Origin: Campylobacterales bacterium
GTDB taxonomy: Bacteria > Campylobacterota > Campylobacteria > Campylobacterales > Sulfurimonadaceae
DNA: 51,693 bases
Assembly: GCA_026390165.1 (NCBI GenBank)
Contig: JAPLGM010000032.1
Span: forward strand, 1 to 51,693
Direction of reading: 5' to 3'
The notes beneath the pieces are model-generated. The model was not told the origin of the DNA, did no database searches, and worked only from the letters and a program-made list of their open reading frames with translations. Of this stretch, positions 1 to 8,315 are shown piece after piece. Position numbers and translations under genes: made by a program. Position 1 is the stretch's first letter; each line of letters starts with the position of its first letter.

Positions 1-3000
1 GCTGACCCTAACGTCTATACCGCCACCTTTACCCCAACCGCTAACCTTGCTTCAGGTTCAGCCAGTATCACCGTAGCATCGGCTACCTACACCGATGCAG
101 CCGGTAATAACGGGACAGCAGGGACAACCCCAAGTATCACCATTGATACCCTTGCCCCAATTACACCAACAATTACCGCAATTGCTAGTGATAATATCAT
201 TAATGCAGTTGAGAAAGCAGCAGGGGTAGCGATAGCTGGTGTAGCAGAAACAGGTTCAAGTGTAACTGTGACGCTAGGTAGTATAACTCACACCGTAACT
301 GCGGATTCAATAACAGGCGCATACACAACAATGTTTGCAACAGCGGATATTCCATCGGATACAAGCAGCACGAATGTCACGGTTGTGGCAACAGATATTG
401 CAGGCAATGTATCATTAACAGCAACACAAGCAATCGCGATTTACACGATTCCACTAACAACGACCAATATAGTCAGTGGTACTATCACTGCAGGTCCTAT
501 CCTCTCTGGTAATGGATTGAGTGTTAATATTTACAATGCAGATGGTTTAACATTATTGGGGTCATCACCCCTGAGTAGTACAGGGACGTTTAGTGTTGAT
601 GTAGGAAGCTATACGGGGGTAATTTTTGCCAAAGTGGTCAATGCTGATACGGGAGCTGACTACATGGATGAAGCGACGGGTCAAGCTAAAGATCTTAATG
701 CTACCCTTATGGCGGTTGCAGTAGTTCCTGGTGGCAATATCACCGTAAATATTAATGCCGTCACCAGTATTGCTTCTATCAAAGCTGGAGTTGGTTCGGA
801 CGGTACCGTCGCATCAAGCATTAGCTCTCAAGTTGTTACCGATACGAATACGGCTGTTGCTACGGCATTTGGTTTAGCCGATATCCTTACTACTGAAGCT
901 GTTGCTACCATTGCTATTGATGGTACAGCAAATACGAATTACAACACTATCGGTAGTTTGAGTGCAGGTGAAAAATACGGTGCGGTTCTTGCCGCTCTTT
1001 CAGGGGCTGACCAAAATAATGGAGGAAATTCTCAAGTTACCATTAACGAATTAGCGACAGGACTCACAATCAATAGCAGTGTCGGTACTTTAAGTACAAC
1101 AGCTCTTGATAGTGTTATTGTTGGTGCAAGAACGGCATCAGTGACTTCCTCTGGAACAGGTTCGGACAGCTTAACTGCTATTGTCTCAAACTTAACCACG
1201 CAAGTGAGTGCATCCGTAGCAATAGATCATATTTCACTTGATGATGTTATTAATTTGAATGAGCAAAATGCGATCATTACCGGAACAACTGTAGAGGGTG
1301 CAACGGTTGAGTTAACTATTGGAAGCAATATTAATAGTGCCATCGTGAACGGTACAACATGGAGTTATACCCTTACTGCTGATGATATCACAGCAATGGG
1401 GGAGGGGGGTGAAACCATTCGGGCTACGGCAACATTAACTGGTGGAAGTACGGCTACGGCAACGCGCAGTATTGTGGTGGATACAGCTATAGCAACGCCT
1501 ACTATTACAACCATTGCTGGTGATAATAGTATCAGTGGTGCTGAAAAAGCAGCAGGGGTTGTTATTAGTGGAAGTGCAGAAGCGGGTGCCAGTGTTGCTA
1601 TTACTTTAGGTAGTGTCACTCAAACCGTAACAGCGAATGGTGCAGGGGTGTACACCACAACATTTACAACAGCTACTATTCCATCAGATACCCCAAGTAC
1701 GAATGTCACCGTTGTAGCAACGGATGCTGCAGGCAATGTCAGTTCGACTGCAACACAAGCAATTGCGATTGCAACGACAATAGACGGGGCTACAGTTGAA
1801 AATACAACTGTAAGCCAGACGCGTACAACAATTGACGCAAATGGTGATACAGTAACTACCGTTATTCCGACAGAGAAAATGACAATTTTACCAGTGACGA
1901 GTGATCGTGTCGAAGTGACGGGAGATCCAGTCACAGCTGATATCCCCTTGTTTTGGGGAGAGAGTAGCCGTACCGAATGGGCAACGATAGCTAACCTTCC
2001 TCTTGGTGTTGGATTGACGACGGAGGGCTCACGTTCCCCTACAGTCACGCAGACTCTTGCTTCATCTTTAGGAGATTTACTCTATTATATTGATACAACC
2101 ACCCCTGATAGTGATACGAGCAAAGTAGCCATGCACAGTGGAGGAGAAAAATTCCTATCTACATTAGCAAGAACTGACACATTGATTGTTAATAAAGTGA
2201 CAGTAACCAATCCAAGTATGATCGCGCCTAATCTCCCTATTACGATTACAGGAACGTCAAATCCAGTGTATACGACAATAGGTGATTATTTTGCCCCTGT
2301 AGAAGCCTTAGTTATTGATGCACAAACACTTCCTGCAAATTCAAAACTTGATTTACAAAACATTGAATTTGCGGTTATTTTAGGCGAAAACCTGACAATT
2401 CGAGGCGGAGCTGGTGCCAATACTGTTTTCACAGGTACCGGTAGCCAAAATATTGTTCTTGGAGTTAGTAATGATGAATTGCATGCAGGTGCGGGTAATG
2501 ATGTCGTAGGATCCCTTAGCGGTAACGATAGTATTTATGGTGATTCGGGTGATGATATCGTATTTGGTGGATCAGGCTGGGATACTCTCTCAGGCGGAAC
2601 TGGAAATGACACTCTTAATGGTGGGCTTGGATACGATACGGCTTTACAAGAAGGAGATAGAGCTAACTATACCATCAGTGTCAATAACGGCGTGATTACA
2701 TTGAGTGATAAAACCACAGGTAGTGTCGATACCCTCACTGATATCAATGAAATTCACTTTGCGGATAATACGTTATATGTCGCTAATAATACGATACAAG
2801 AAAAACTATTGTTAGCCTTTGGACATAATCAAACCGATATCTTATACGTACCATTGACCCAAATCGCAACAGGGACCGATACCGATAATACCTATACGTT
2901 AGCATCCGATTCGTATGGTCTATCAATCGATGCCAAAGGGGGAATGGATACCTTGAATGTAGAGGGGATATTCAATGACTTTAAAATCGAGCAAACAGCA

Positions 3001-3102
3001 ACAGCAGTTGAGATTACATCATTGATCAATGGAACTATGAGTGAGTTGAAAAACTTTGAATCCATCGTGTTTACTGATTATACCTATTCAGTAATAGGCT
3101 AA
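1..3102 (+). CDS. Large Ig-like repeat / RTX surface adhesin, 5'-truncated
   Basis: The reading frame is open from base 1, so only the last 1033 residues of a much larger protein are here. In order one sees the end of one Ig-like module (DAAGN and DTLAP-type motifs), a full Ig-like module (166-441), a Thr/Ser/Val-rich region of about 250 residues with no recognised domain (about 470-1210), a further Ig-like module and a near-copy of the first one (1498-1770), a non-repetitive region, seven Ca-binding nonapeptides (2461-2649), and an acidic C-terminal tail of about 150 residues. Proteins of this build (BapA/LapA type) are exported by type I secretion with a C-terminal signal and act in adhesion and biofilm. 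That role is inferred from architecture. The signal and Ca-dependent folding are family knowledge. No type I ABC exporter lies in the visible flank. Cysteine is essentially absent, as usual for such proteins. Confidence 0.85.
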   Translation, partial: ADPNVYTATFTPTANLASGSASITVASATYTDAAGNNGTAGTTPSITIDTLAPITPTITAIASDNIINAVEKAAGVAIAGVAETGSSVTVTLGSITHTVTADSITGAYTTMFATADIPSDTSSTNVTVVATDIAGNVSLTATQAIAIYTIPLTTTNIVSGTITAGPILSGNGLSVNIYNADGLTLLGSSPLSSTGTFSVDVGSYTGVIFAKVVNADTGADYMDEATGQAKDLNATLMAVAVVPGGNITVNINAVTSIASIKAGVGSDGTVASSISSQVVTDTNTAVATAFGLADILTTEAVATIAIDGTANTNYNTIGSLSAGEKYGAVLAALSGADQNNGGNSQVTINELATGLTINSSVGTLSTTALDSVIVGARTASVTSSGTGSDSLTAIVSNLTTQVSASVAIDHISLDDVINLNEQNAIITGTTVEGATVELTIGSNINSAIVNGTTWSYTLTADDITAMGEGGETIRATATLTGGSTATATRSIVVDTAIATPTITTIAGDNSISGAEKAAGVVISGSAEAGASVAITLGSVTQTVTANGAGVYTTTFTTATIPSDTPSTNVTVVATDAAGNVSSTATQAIAIATTIDGATVENTTVSQTRTTIDANGDTVTTVIPTEKMTILPVTSDRVEVTGDPVTADIPLFWGESSRTEWATIANLPLGVGLTTEGSRSPTVTQTLASSLGDLLYYIDTTTPDSDTSKVAMHSGGEKFLSTLARTDTLIVNKVTVTNPSMIAPNLPITITGTSNPVYTTIGDYFAPVEALVIDAQTLPANSKLDLQNIEFAVILGENLTIRGGAGANTVFTGTGSQNIVLGVSNDELHAGAGNDVVGSLSGNDSIYGDSGDDIVFGGSGWDTLSGGTGNDTLNGGLGYDTALQEGDRANYTISVNNGVITLSDKTTGSVDTLTDINEIHFADNTLYVANNTIQEKLLLAFGHNQTDILYVPLTQIATGTDTDNTYTLASDSYGLSIDAKGGMDTLNVEGIFNDFKIEQTATAVEITSLINGTMSELKNFESIVFTDYTYSVIG
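166..441 (+). repeat. Ig-like module, copy A
   Basis: This stretch encodes about 92 residues running from [10 protein letters not shown] to ATQAIAI and is closely similar to 1498-1770. Shared strings include [14 protein letters not shown] and ATQAIAI. Both copies are in the same frame, so this is an intragenic module duplication of the adhesin. Confidence 0.85.
1498..1770 (+). repeat. Ig-like module, copy B
   Basis: This is the second copy of the module at 166-441, about 91 residues from [10 protein letters not shown] to ATQAIAI. It differs mainly at third codon positions and at scattered residues, and is one codon shorter. Unlike the first, it lies after the domain-free middle region. Confidence 0.85.
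2461..2649 (+). repeat. RTX nonapeptide block (7 units)
   Basis: Seven consecutive nine-residue units of the form GxGxDxUxx are encoded without interruption, for example [18 protein letters not shown] and GTGNDTLNG. The first and last units are the most divergent. Such units form a Ca-binding parallel beta-roll in type I secreted proteins. The block supports the RTX assignment of the host gene. Confidence 0.85.
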
Positions 3103-3170
3103 AAGATGTGGCGTATGCCACTCACATACATTTGGTAATAGATGCCAAAAAACACTAAAAAGGGATAAAT

Positions 3171-3836
3171 ATGAAAACAGTAACATTAGCAATGCTTGTT
3201 GCACTTAATACAGGATTGATGGCAGTAGAGACAGAGAATGTCAAAAGTGCCCCTTTAGATAGCCTCTTACACGATCTTGAAAACAAAGTTTATATTGGGA
3301 TAGATATTGGAAATGCGAAAGTTGAATTAACGGATAATCTTAGTGCCAAACTTATAGATCCTCCTTATACAACAGGTACGGTAAACTCTAGTAATAAAAA
3401 TAGCGGCAACGCTCAAACACTTAAAATAGGTTACCATGTAGATTCCAATAATCGTGTTATGGCGTTTTATCAAAACATGAGTGCAGACAATACCAAAGGG
3501 TCAACTTACGGGATAGGGTATGATTATCTTATCGGTGACAATGAGATAAAACCTTTCGTCGGTGTTTTTGCAGGCCGCAGCACGGTTAAAATCAGTAGTA
3601 AAGACTCTATGAACGATTTAGATGTTTCAGGTATGGGGTATGGTGCACAAGCAGGGGTTAATTATACTTTCAAGAAACATGTCTCATTTGAAGCAGGATA
3701 CCGTTATATGAAACTCAATAGCGAAAAGACAGCTACGTATAATGATACCGCATACGGTTATCCAGCGACTCTTACAGAAAGCGTAAAAGTAGATAAAATT
3801 ACAAATCTTTTTGTTGGGGTTAATTATACATTTTAA
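3171..3836 (+). CDS. Outer-membrane beta-barrel protein
   Basis: A 221-residue protein with an N-terminal signal peptide (MKTVTLAMLVALNTG...) followed by alternating amphipathic strands. It ends in an aromatic terminal strand, FVGVNYTF, with the final Phe typical of BAM-assembled outer-membrane proteins. Sequences such as GIGYDYLIG, AGVNYTF and EAGYRYMKL fit the OmpA-like/porin-like beta-barrel superfamily of small 8-stranded barrels. There is no peptidoglycan-binding OmpA C-domain, so it is a bare barrel. A good RBS (AAAAAGGGA) lies about 6 bases before the ATG. It begins 68 bp after the adhesin stop on the same strand and may be co-transcribed. The specific function is unknown; structural, adhesive or adhesin-anchoring roles are possible. 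Confidence 0.75.
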   Translation: MKTVTLAMLVALNTGLMAVETENVKSAPLDSLLHDLENKVYIGIDIGNAKVELTDNLSAKLIDPPYTTGTVNSSNKNSGNAQTLKIGYHVDSNNRVMAFYQNMSADNTKGSTYGIGYDYLIGDNEIKPFVGVFAGRSTVKISSKDSMNDLDVSGMGYGAQAGVNYTFKKHVSFEAGYRYMKLNSEKTATYNDTAYGYPATLTESVKVDKITNLFVGVNYTF

Positions 3837-3886
3837 TAGTGATCTTCTCACTCCACGACAAAGTAAAAGAGATAGTATAATTGGTT

Positions 3887-3929
3887 AAAAAAACAGGTAA
3901 GAGAAGACTTCTTATTGTCGTTTCTTACC
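3887..3929 (-). terminator. Rho-independent terminator of the tRNA operon
   Basis: Read on the minus strand, 13-base arms (3917-3929 and 3896-3908) pair with two mismatches around an 8-base loop. The stem is followed after TG by a run of seven T (3893-3887). The U-run exists only on the minus strand, so this ends transcription coming from the tRNA genes, about 120 nt beyond tRNA-fMet. It does not end the plus-strand barrel gene. Confidence 0.75.
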
Positions 3930-4050
3930 ATCCCAGAAATGAGTCAAACCTAGGCATTATTAGAGGAATTTTTGAAGTAGTATTGATTAAATTTGAAGTT
4001 ATTTATCGGTATTAAATGTAAAATAATTCTACTGTTTGCAGGAATTTAAT

Positions 4051-4127
<77 letters not shown>

Positions 4128-4136
4128 ACTAAAAAA

Positions 4137-4211
4137 TGGATGGGGTAGGAGGACTCGAACCTCCAATCTACAGTACCAAAAACTGTTGGCATACCATTTG
4201 CCTATACCCCA
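4137..4211 (-). tRNA. tRNA-Gln (UUG)
   Basis: A 75-nt cloverleaf with encoded CCA and anticodon UUG (ACAGT-TTTTGGT-ACTGT stem-loop). The acceptor starts U1 and pairs with A72, a pair that bacterial GatCAB uses to recognise tRNA-Gln for transamidation. The discriminator is U73, whereas E. coli has G73. Campylobacterota are known to make Gln-tRNA indirectly through Glu-tRNA-Gln, which fits. It is the first gene of the tRNA operon. Confidence 0.96.
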
Positions 4212-4236
4212 ATGGGTTCTCTTTTAAGAGGACGGA

Positions 4237-4265
4237 ATTATAGACTCTTTTTGTGAATTTGTCAA
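4237..4265 (-). promoter_or_regulatory. Perfect sigma-70 promoter for the tRNA-Gln/fMet operon
   Basis: On the minus strand, TTGACA (4265-4260) and TATAAT (4242-4237) are separated by exactly 17 bp. Both hexamers are perfect consensus. Transcription should begin near 4230, about 20 nt before the 5' end of tRNA-Gln. Confidence 0.9.
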
Positions 4266-4333
4266 GAGTTTTTAAAAAAACTGGATAGAAAAAGAGCATT
4301 CTTTGCAAAATAAGTTTTTTAGCCCTTTTATTC

Positions 4334-4339
4334 TATAAT
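4334..4339 (+). promoter_or_regulatory. -10 box for ribB
   Basis: TATAAT lies 31 bp before the start codon in an A/T-rich tract, with no clear -35 at the proper distance. This is common for vegetative promoters in this phylum. It diverges from the tRNA promoter. Confidence 0.55.
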
Positions 4340-4369
4340 AAAAGCAAATAAAAAAATGAAGAGTGGACG

Positions 4370-5407
4370 ATGCCAGCAATACAAAGAGTGTTAGACGCGA
4401 TTGAAGAGTTTAAAAAAGGGAAAATGGTCATTATGGTGGATGATGAAGATCGTGAGAACGAGGGGGATTTAGTCTACGCTTCAGTTTTTTCGACTCCTGA
4501 CCATGTTAATTTTATGGCGACACATGCAAAAGGGCTTATTTGTGTTGCTATCAACTCTGCGATTGCAAGTCGTTTGCAATTGGAGCCAATGGTTAAATCA
4601 AATTCCTCAATGCACGAAACAGCATTTACTGTTTCTGTAGATGCAACAGCAGCAACGACGGGGATTTCGACGGCAGAACGCGATATGACGATTAAAATTC
4701 TTGCAAATCCTATCAGTCAGCCACGAGAATTGGTAATGCCGGGGCATATTTTTCCTCTCATAGCTAAGGAGGGGGGGACATTGGTACGTATTGGCCATAC
4801 AGAAGGTTCCGTCGATTTATGTCGCCTTTCTGGTCTTGCGGAATCAGCGGTTATTTGTGAAATCATGAAAGAAGACGGTTCGATGGCGCGCCGTGATGAT
4901 TTGGATATTTTTGCTACAAAACATGATCTTAAAACGGTGTATATCTCTGATATTGTTGAGTTTCGATTAGCGAATGAAATTCTCGTAAAAGCCGTTTCCG
5001 AAGAGGAAATTGAGTTTTTTGGGGTGCATGTCAAGAAATATGGATTCGAAGATCATCAAGGGGATCAGCATACGGCTATCGTCTTTTACAAAGCAGGAGA
5101 GACAGCGAACGTGCGTGTTCACAATGTAATTCCTGATATTGATCTTTTGTTGAATCAAAATAAATATACACAGCTTATTGATTCGATTCATTACTTAAAA
5201 TTGAATAGCGGTGTGTTATTATTTATTAACAAACCTAATCATCAACATTCAAATATAAAAGAGTATGGGATAGGTGCTCAAATATTAAAAGTTCTCGGTG
5301 TTCGTCATATGCGCCTGATTGCTGATACGCGAACCGCTGATTTTGCAGGGTTGAGTGGATTTGGGCTTGATGTTGTTGAGACGATTGATCTTTCGGATAT
5401 GAATTAA
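4370..5407 (+). CDS. ribB: 3,4-dihydroxy-2-butanone-4-phosphate synthase with degenerate GTP cyclohydrolase II domain
   Basis: A 345-residue protein of riboflavin synthesis. Residues 1 to about 200 are a complete DHBP synthase, converting ribulose 5-phosphate to DHBP and formate. The acidic metal/substrate loop DDEDRENEGDLVY, PGHIFPL, GHTEGSVDL and the MARRDDL tail are all present. Residues from about 210 align with GTP cyclohydrolase II but are inactive-looking. The RVH strand is kept, but the following zinc segment with its three Cys is replaced by a Cys-free stretch (RVHNVIPDID). The late motif YGIGAQILKVLGVRHMRL remains. The fusion should therefore supply only RibB activity, with RibA elsewhere. 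Such 'RibBX' proteins are known in other proteobacteria. It is monocistronic, followed by a terminator. Confidence 0.9.
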   Translation: MPAIQRVLDAIEEFKKGKMVIMVDDEDRENEGDLVYASVFSTPDHVNFMATHAKGLICVAINSAIASRLQLEPMVKSNSSMHETAFTVSVDATAATTGISTAERDMTIKILANPISQPRELVMPGHIFPLIAKEGGTLVRIGHTEGSVDLCRLSGLAESAVICEIMKEDGSMARRDDLDIFATKHDLKTVYISDIVEFRLANEILVKAVSEEEIEFFGVHVKKYGFEDHQGDQHTAIVFYKAGETANVRVHNVIPDIDLLLNQNKYTQLIDSIHYLKLNSGVLLFINKPNHQHSNIKEYGIGAQILKVLGVRHMRLIADTRTADFAGLSGFGLDVVETIDLSDMN

Positions 5408-5421
5408 CTGATTTTCATCTT

Positions 5422-5778
5422 TTAAAAAATAGCTCCCATAGGGGAGCGGAGTTTTTTGATCCAGTTGCTGAGTAACATTCCTATTAGTAATCCAACACTA
5501 TCTGCTATTACATCTTCAATCGAAGCACAACGGGTGGGTAAAAATGCTTGCACAAATTCAATAAATAGAGCATAGCTAAAAAGAGAGAAGAGTACTCTTC
5601 TCGAGGAATGGGTGTAGGAAAAACGATAAAGGAGTGTCAAAACAGTAAAAGCAACCCCATGATTGATAAGATCACTAACAGAAACAATCGGAGGAAGAGC
5701 GGAGTAGTCGGGTAAAAATGCGAGGGTAGAAATGGCCACTAGCGCAATGAAAAAAGAGAAACGGTAAAAGAAAATCAA
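5422..5778 (-). CDS. VanZ-like small membrane protein
   Basis: A 118-residue hydrophobic protein with about four membrane segments. The motif order matches the VanZ-like family: NHGVAFTVLTLL (the His-x-x-x-Phe helix) in the second segment, FIEFVQAFLPTRCASIEDV after the third, and ADSVGLLIGMLL in the fourth. Named after an accessory teicoplanin-resistance gene, the family has no established biochemical activity and occurs widely in bacteria without vancomycin resistance, so no resistance role is claimed. It is the last gene of the operon, overlapping cysE by 4 bp. Its last codons form the operon terminator. Confidence 0.75.
   Translation of the reverse strand: MIFFYRFSFFIALVAISTLAFLPDYSALPPIVSVSDLINHGVAFTVLTLLYRFSYTHSSRRVLFSLFSYALFIEFVQAFLPTRCASIEDVIADSVGLLIGMLLSNWIKKLRSPMGAIF
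5424..5457. terminator. Bidirectional terminator between ribB and the flgA-vanZ operon
   Basis: GCTCCC (5432-5437) and GGGAGC (5442-5447) form a 6-bp GC-rich stem with a 4-base loop. On the plus strand it is followed by GGAG and six T (5452-5457), ending ribB. On the minus strand it is followed at once by TATTTTTT, ending the long operon. On that strand the stem is coding: it specifies the last residues of the VanZ-like protein. Confidence 0.8.
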
Positions 5779-6482
5779 TTTTTCATCGCTTTGATAAATG
5801 ATTCATAAATATTTTCCAGATGTAAATCTTGTTCTAAAATTTCATTATTATCCTGCATCATATAATGTTCTAGCACGGCAACCCGCTTGAGTAGATACTC
5901 AAACATCTCTTTGTTAATATCAGGAAGCTTATTATGGCTAAAGGGATCTTTATCTCTCCCTTTTTGGATCACATGGGCAGGGATGCCGATTGCAGTACTA
6001 TTGTCAGGTACATTTCGAACGACCACGGAATTGGCACCCACCTTGGAGTTTTCACCGATGGTAATGTTACCGAGAATTTTAGCCCCTGCACCAATAACGA
6101 CTCCCCGTTTGATCGTTGGATGGCGTTTTCCTGCAATCAAACTGACCCCACCAAGAGTAACCCCCTGATAAATCAATACATCATCCTCTATGACGGTCGT
6201 TTGACCTATTACGACACCAAAGCCGTGATCGATAAAGACACGCCGTCCAATCGTTGCCCCTGGATGAATGTCGATATTCGTAAGAATTTGATTGAGCCCC
6301 ATAAGTACACGGGACAAGGATTTAAAATTTTTACGATAGAGACGGTTGGCAATACGGTACCAAAAAATCGCCCATACTCCCGGATAGTTGAAGAGAAATT
6401 CGATACGAGAACTAATGGCGGGATCATTTTTAGCAACGTTTGAAAAATCCTCGGCAATTTCTGAAAAAAGTCCCACATTCAA
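5775..6482 (-). CDS. cysE: Serine O-acetyltransferase
   Basis: A 235-residue enzyme that makes O-acetylserine from serine and acetyl-CoA for cysteine synthesis. The N-terminal helical half (NYPGVWAIFWYRIANRLY) precedes the left-handed beta-helix of hexapeptide repeats with DIHPGATIG, the catalytic-His segment IDHGFGVVIGQT, and GVTLGG. A C-terminal tail of about 60 residues lies beyond the helix, longer than in the shortest CysE proteins. Only 3 bp separate it from speA. In Campylobacterota speA-cysE is a common pair. Confidence 0.93.
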   Translation of the reverse strand: MNVGLFSEIAEDFSNVAKNDPAISSRIEFLFNYPGVWAIFWYRIANRLYRKNFKSLSRVLMGLNQILTNIDIHPGATIGRRVFIDHGFGVVIGQTTVIEDDVLIYQGVTLGGVSLIAGKRHPTIKRGVVIGAGAKILGNITIGENSKVGANSVVVRNVPDNSTAIGIPAHVIQKGRDKDPFSHNKLPDINKEMFEYLLKRVAVLEHYMMQDNNEILEQDLHLENIYESFIKAMKN

Positions 6483-6485
6483 TCC

Positions 6486-8315
6486 TTATCGTGTTGTCCG
6501 TAAATACCCATTTTGATAGAGGTACATTTCGAGTTTTTGAAGTGTATCACTTTTTTCTTCTTCTGTACTAAAATCACTGGCGACCAGTTTATTCTTAAGG
6601 TTCGTTAGAAGTTTGGAGCTGTCATAACCAATATCTTCAAGAATATTGAGAACATTATCCGACTCGGTGAAGTTTTCAATCTCATACCCCGTCTCATTAA
6701 TGAGAATGGTACATTCGCTGGGATGGGTAAAGAGATTGTGATTCATCCCCAATGTTTCCTGATAGGCTCCGACATTGAAAAATGCGAGAAAATACTCCTC
6801 TTCGTCCAAATCGATGTCGTGAAGGTAGAGAGGTGTTTCGGGCTTAAAACGGATCTCACCATCACTGTCACAGGTAATATCCCAAAGACTTGCCGCACGG
6901 ATGGCAGGTACATCGAGACGATCAAGTGGCATAATGGGAAATTGTTGCTGTAGTCCCCAATAATCGGGGATACTTTGAAAAATAGAGCTGTTGATCAAAT
7001 AACGCTCTTGAAGTTTCACTTGCAACCGTTCGATTTCAGGGACGAGATTATCCTGAGAGAGGTAGAGTGATTTTTTGATAATTTGATGCACTAAAATCTC
7101 AGCATTGGAACGGTCAAGAAGATCAATGTGCCCTAAATTAAAGAGGGTTAAAAGTGATTCCATATGATCGAGGGCATCGTGCATATATTCGATACAAGTG
7201 CGCGGTGAGAGGAGGGCATTAAGTTCGCGCAGCTCTTCGATAAGGGGAGGGTTTTGCTCTTTAAGTTTCAGTGATTTTTCTTGATAATCGTGTGAAAAGA
7301 GCTCAAGTACGGGGGTAATCAATACAGAATGAGATGCAACGACAAAGCGTCCTGATTCGGTGAAAATATTGGGATGGGAAACCCCTTTTGCGTTCATAAT
7401 TTCACGAAGCAAAAAGACAACACTATTAGAGAACTCCTCTAGCGTATAGTTTCTCAGACGATTAGCGGTGTGTTGAGAATACTCAACCGCCAATCCTCCA
7501 CCGATATTAATGGCGTTTAGAGTATCTGCCCCCATTTTTTTGAGTTCGGCATAGATGTTTCCTGCTTCACGCAATACCCGTTTAAGGGTAGAAATATCTT
7601 GCATTTGAGAACCAACATGGAAATGAATCATGGTAAAATACTGCACCATATTGTGCTCTTGCAACATATTCATCGCTTCAATTAGCTCTGTGGAGGTGAG
7701 ACCGAACTTCGCACTCAGACCACTGCTTTTTGCCCAAATCCCAGACCCTTCACTTTGTAACCGAATTCGGATTCCGATATTGGGGACTTTAAGATCACAC
7801 TGTTGGGCAACATCAATAATCCATTCAAGTTCACCGATCCCCTCGATAGTAATGGTGATATCATGACCCATTTGTGCTGCTATGAATCCCAGTCGCACCA
7901 TCTCTTCATCTTTAAAACCATTGACCGTGATGGGTGAACCAAGAGGGGTTTTTTCCATAGCAAGGACAAGTTCAGCTTTTGAGCCTGCCTCTAATCCATA
8001 ACCGAATTTTTCCCCATGCTCAACGACAGCATCAACAGCTTCTGGAAATTGATTGACTTTGAGAGGAAATACAGCACGGAATTTCCCCGTGTAATCATTT
8101 TCAGAAATAGCCCGTTGAAAGTTGGAGTAGAGCAACCCTATTTGCTTTTCGATTAAGTGGGGAAAGCGTAAAATCAAGGGGCCACTAAGATTGGTTTTAC
8201 GAATCTTTTGGGTAATTTCCAAGAGAGAGGGGGAGCTTCTATAGTTAACTTTAATCATCCCTTGATCGATTTTAAAATTATTTTCACCCCAAATATCAAT
8301 ACCGTAATTTTTCAT
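6486..8315 (-). CDS. speA: Biosynthetic arginine decarboxylase
   Basis: A 609-residue PLP enzyme (fold III) making agmatine from arginine, the first step of polyamine synthesis by this route. The PLP lysine lies in FPLKVNQ near residue 87. Further marks are the barrel motif FHVGSQ, the glycine loop INIGGGLAV and the active-site ESGRFVVASHS. Length matches the long SpeA class (about 610-650), unlike short lysine/ornithine decarboxylases. It overlaps hisS by 4 bp (ATGA), suggesting translational coupling. Confidence 0.93.
   Translation of the reverse strand: MKNYGIDIWGENNFKIDQGMIKVNYRSSPSLLEITQKIRKTNLSGPLILRFPHLIEKQIGLLYSNFQRAISENDYTGKFRAVFPLKVNQFPEAVDAVVEHGEKFGYGLEAGSKAELVLAMEKTPLGSPITVNGFKDEEMVRLGFIAAQMGHDITITIEGIGELEWIIDVAQQCDLKVPNIGIRIRLQSEGSGIWAKSSGLSAKFGLTSTELIEAMNMLQEHNMVQYFTMIHFHVGSQMQDISTLKRVLREAGNIYAELKKMGADTLNAINIGGGLAVEYSQHTANRLRNYTLEEFSNSVVFLLREIMNAKGVSHPNIFTESGRFVVASHSVLITPVLELFSHDYQEKSLKLKEQNPPLIEELRELNALLSPRTCIEYMHDALDHMESLLTLFNLGHIDLLDRSNAEILVHQIIKKSLYLSQDNLVPEIERLQVKLQERYLINSSIFQSIPDYWGLQQQFPIMPLDRLDVPAIRAASLWDITCDSDGEIRFKPETPLYLHDIDLDEEEYFLAFFNVGAYQETLGMNHNLFTHPSECTILINETGYEIENFTESDNVLNILEDIGYDSSKLLTNLKNKLVASDFSTEEEKSDTLQKLEMYLYQNGYLRTTR

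Noticed and set aside
1365-2048. Two long minus-strand ORFs (84 and 142 residues) within the adhesin gene
   Set aside because: They are shadows of the Thr/Val/Ala-rich coding strand: low complexity, no RBS, no family motifs.
3108-3121. GTGGC-GTAT-GCCAC hairpin just after the adhesin stop as a terminator
   Set aside because: The stem is only 5 bp and no T-run follows on the plus strand. Weak attenuation cannot be excluded, but it is not supportable as a terminator.
5422-5778. Glycopeptide (teicoplanin) resistance gene vanZ
   Set aside because: VanZ-like domains are widespread; there is no van cluster here and the gene ends a housekeeping operon.
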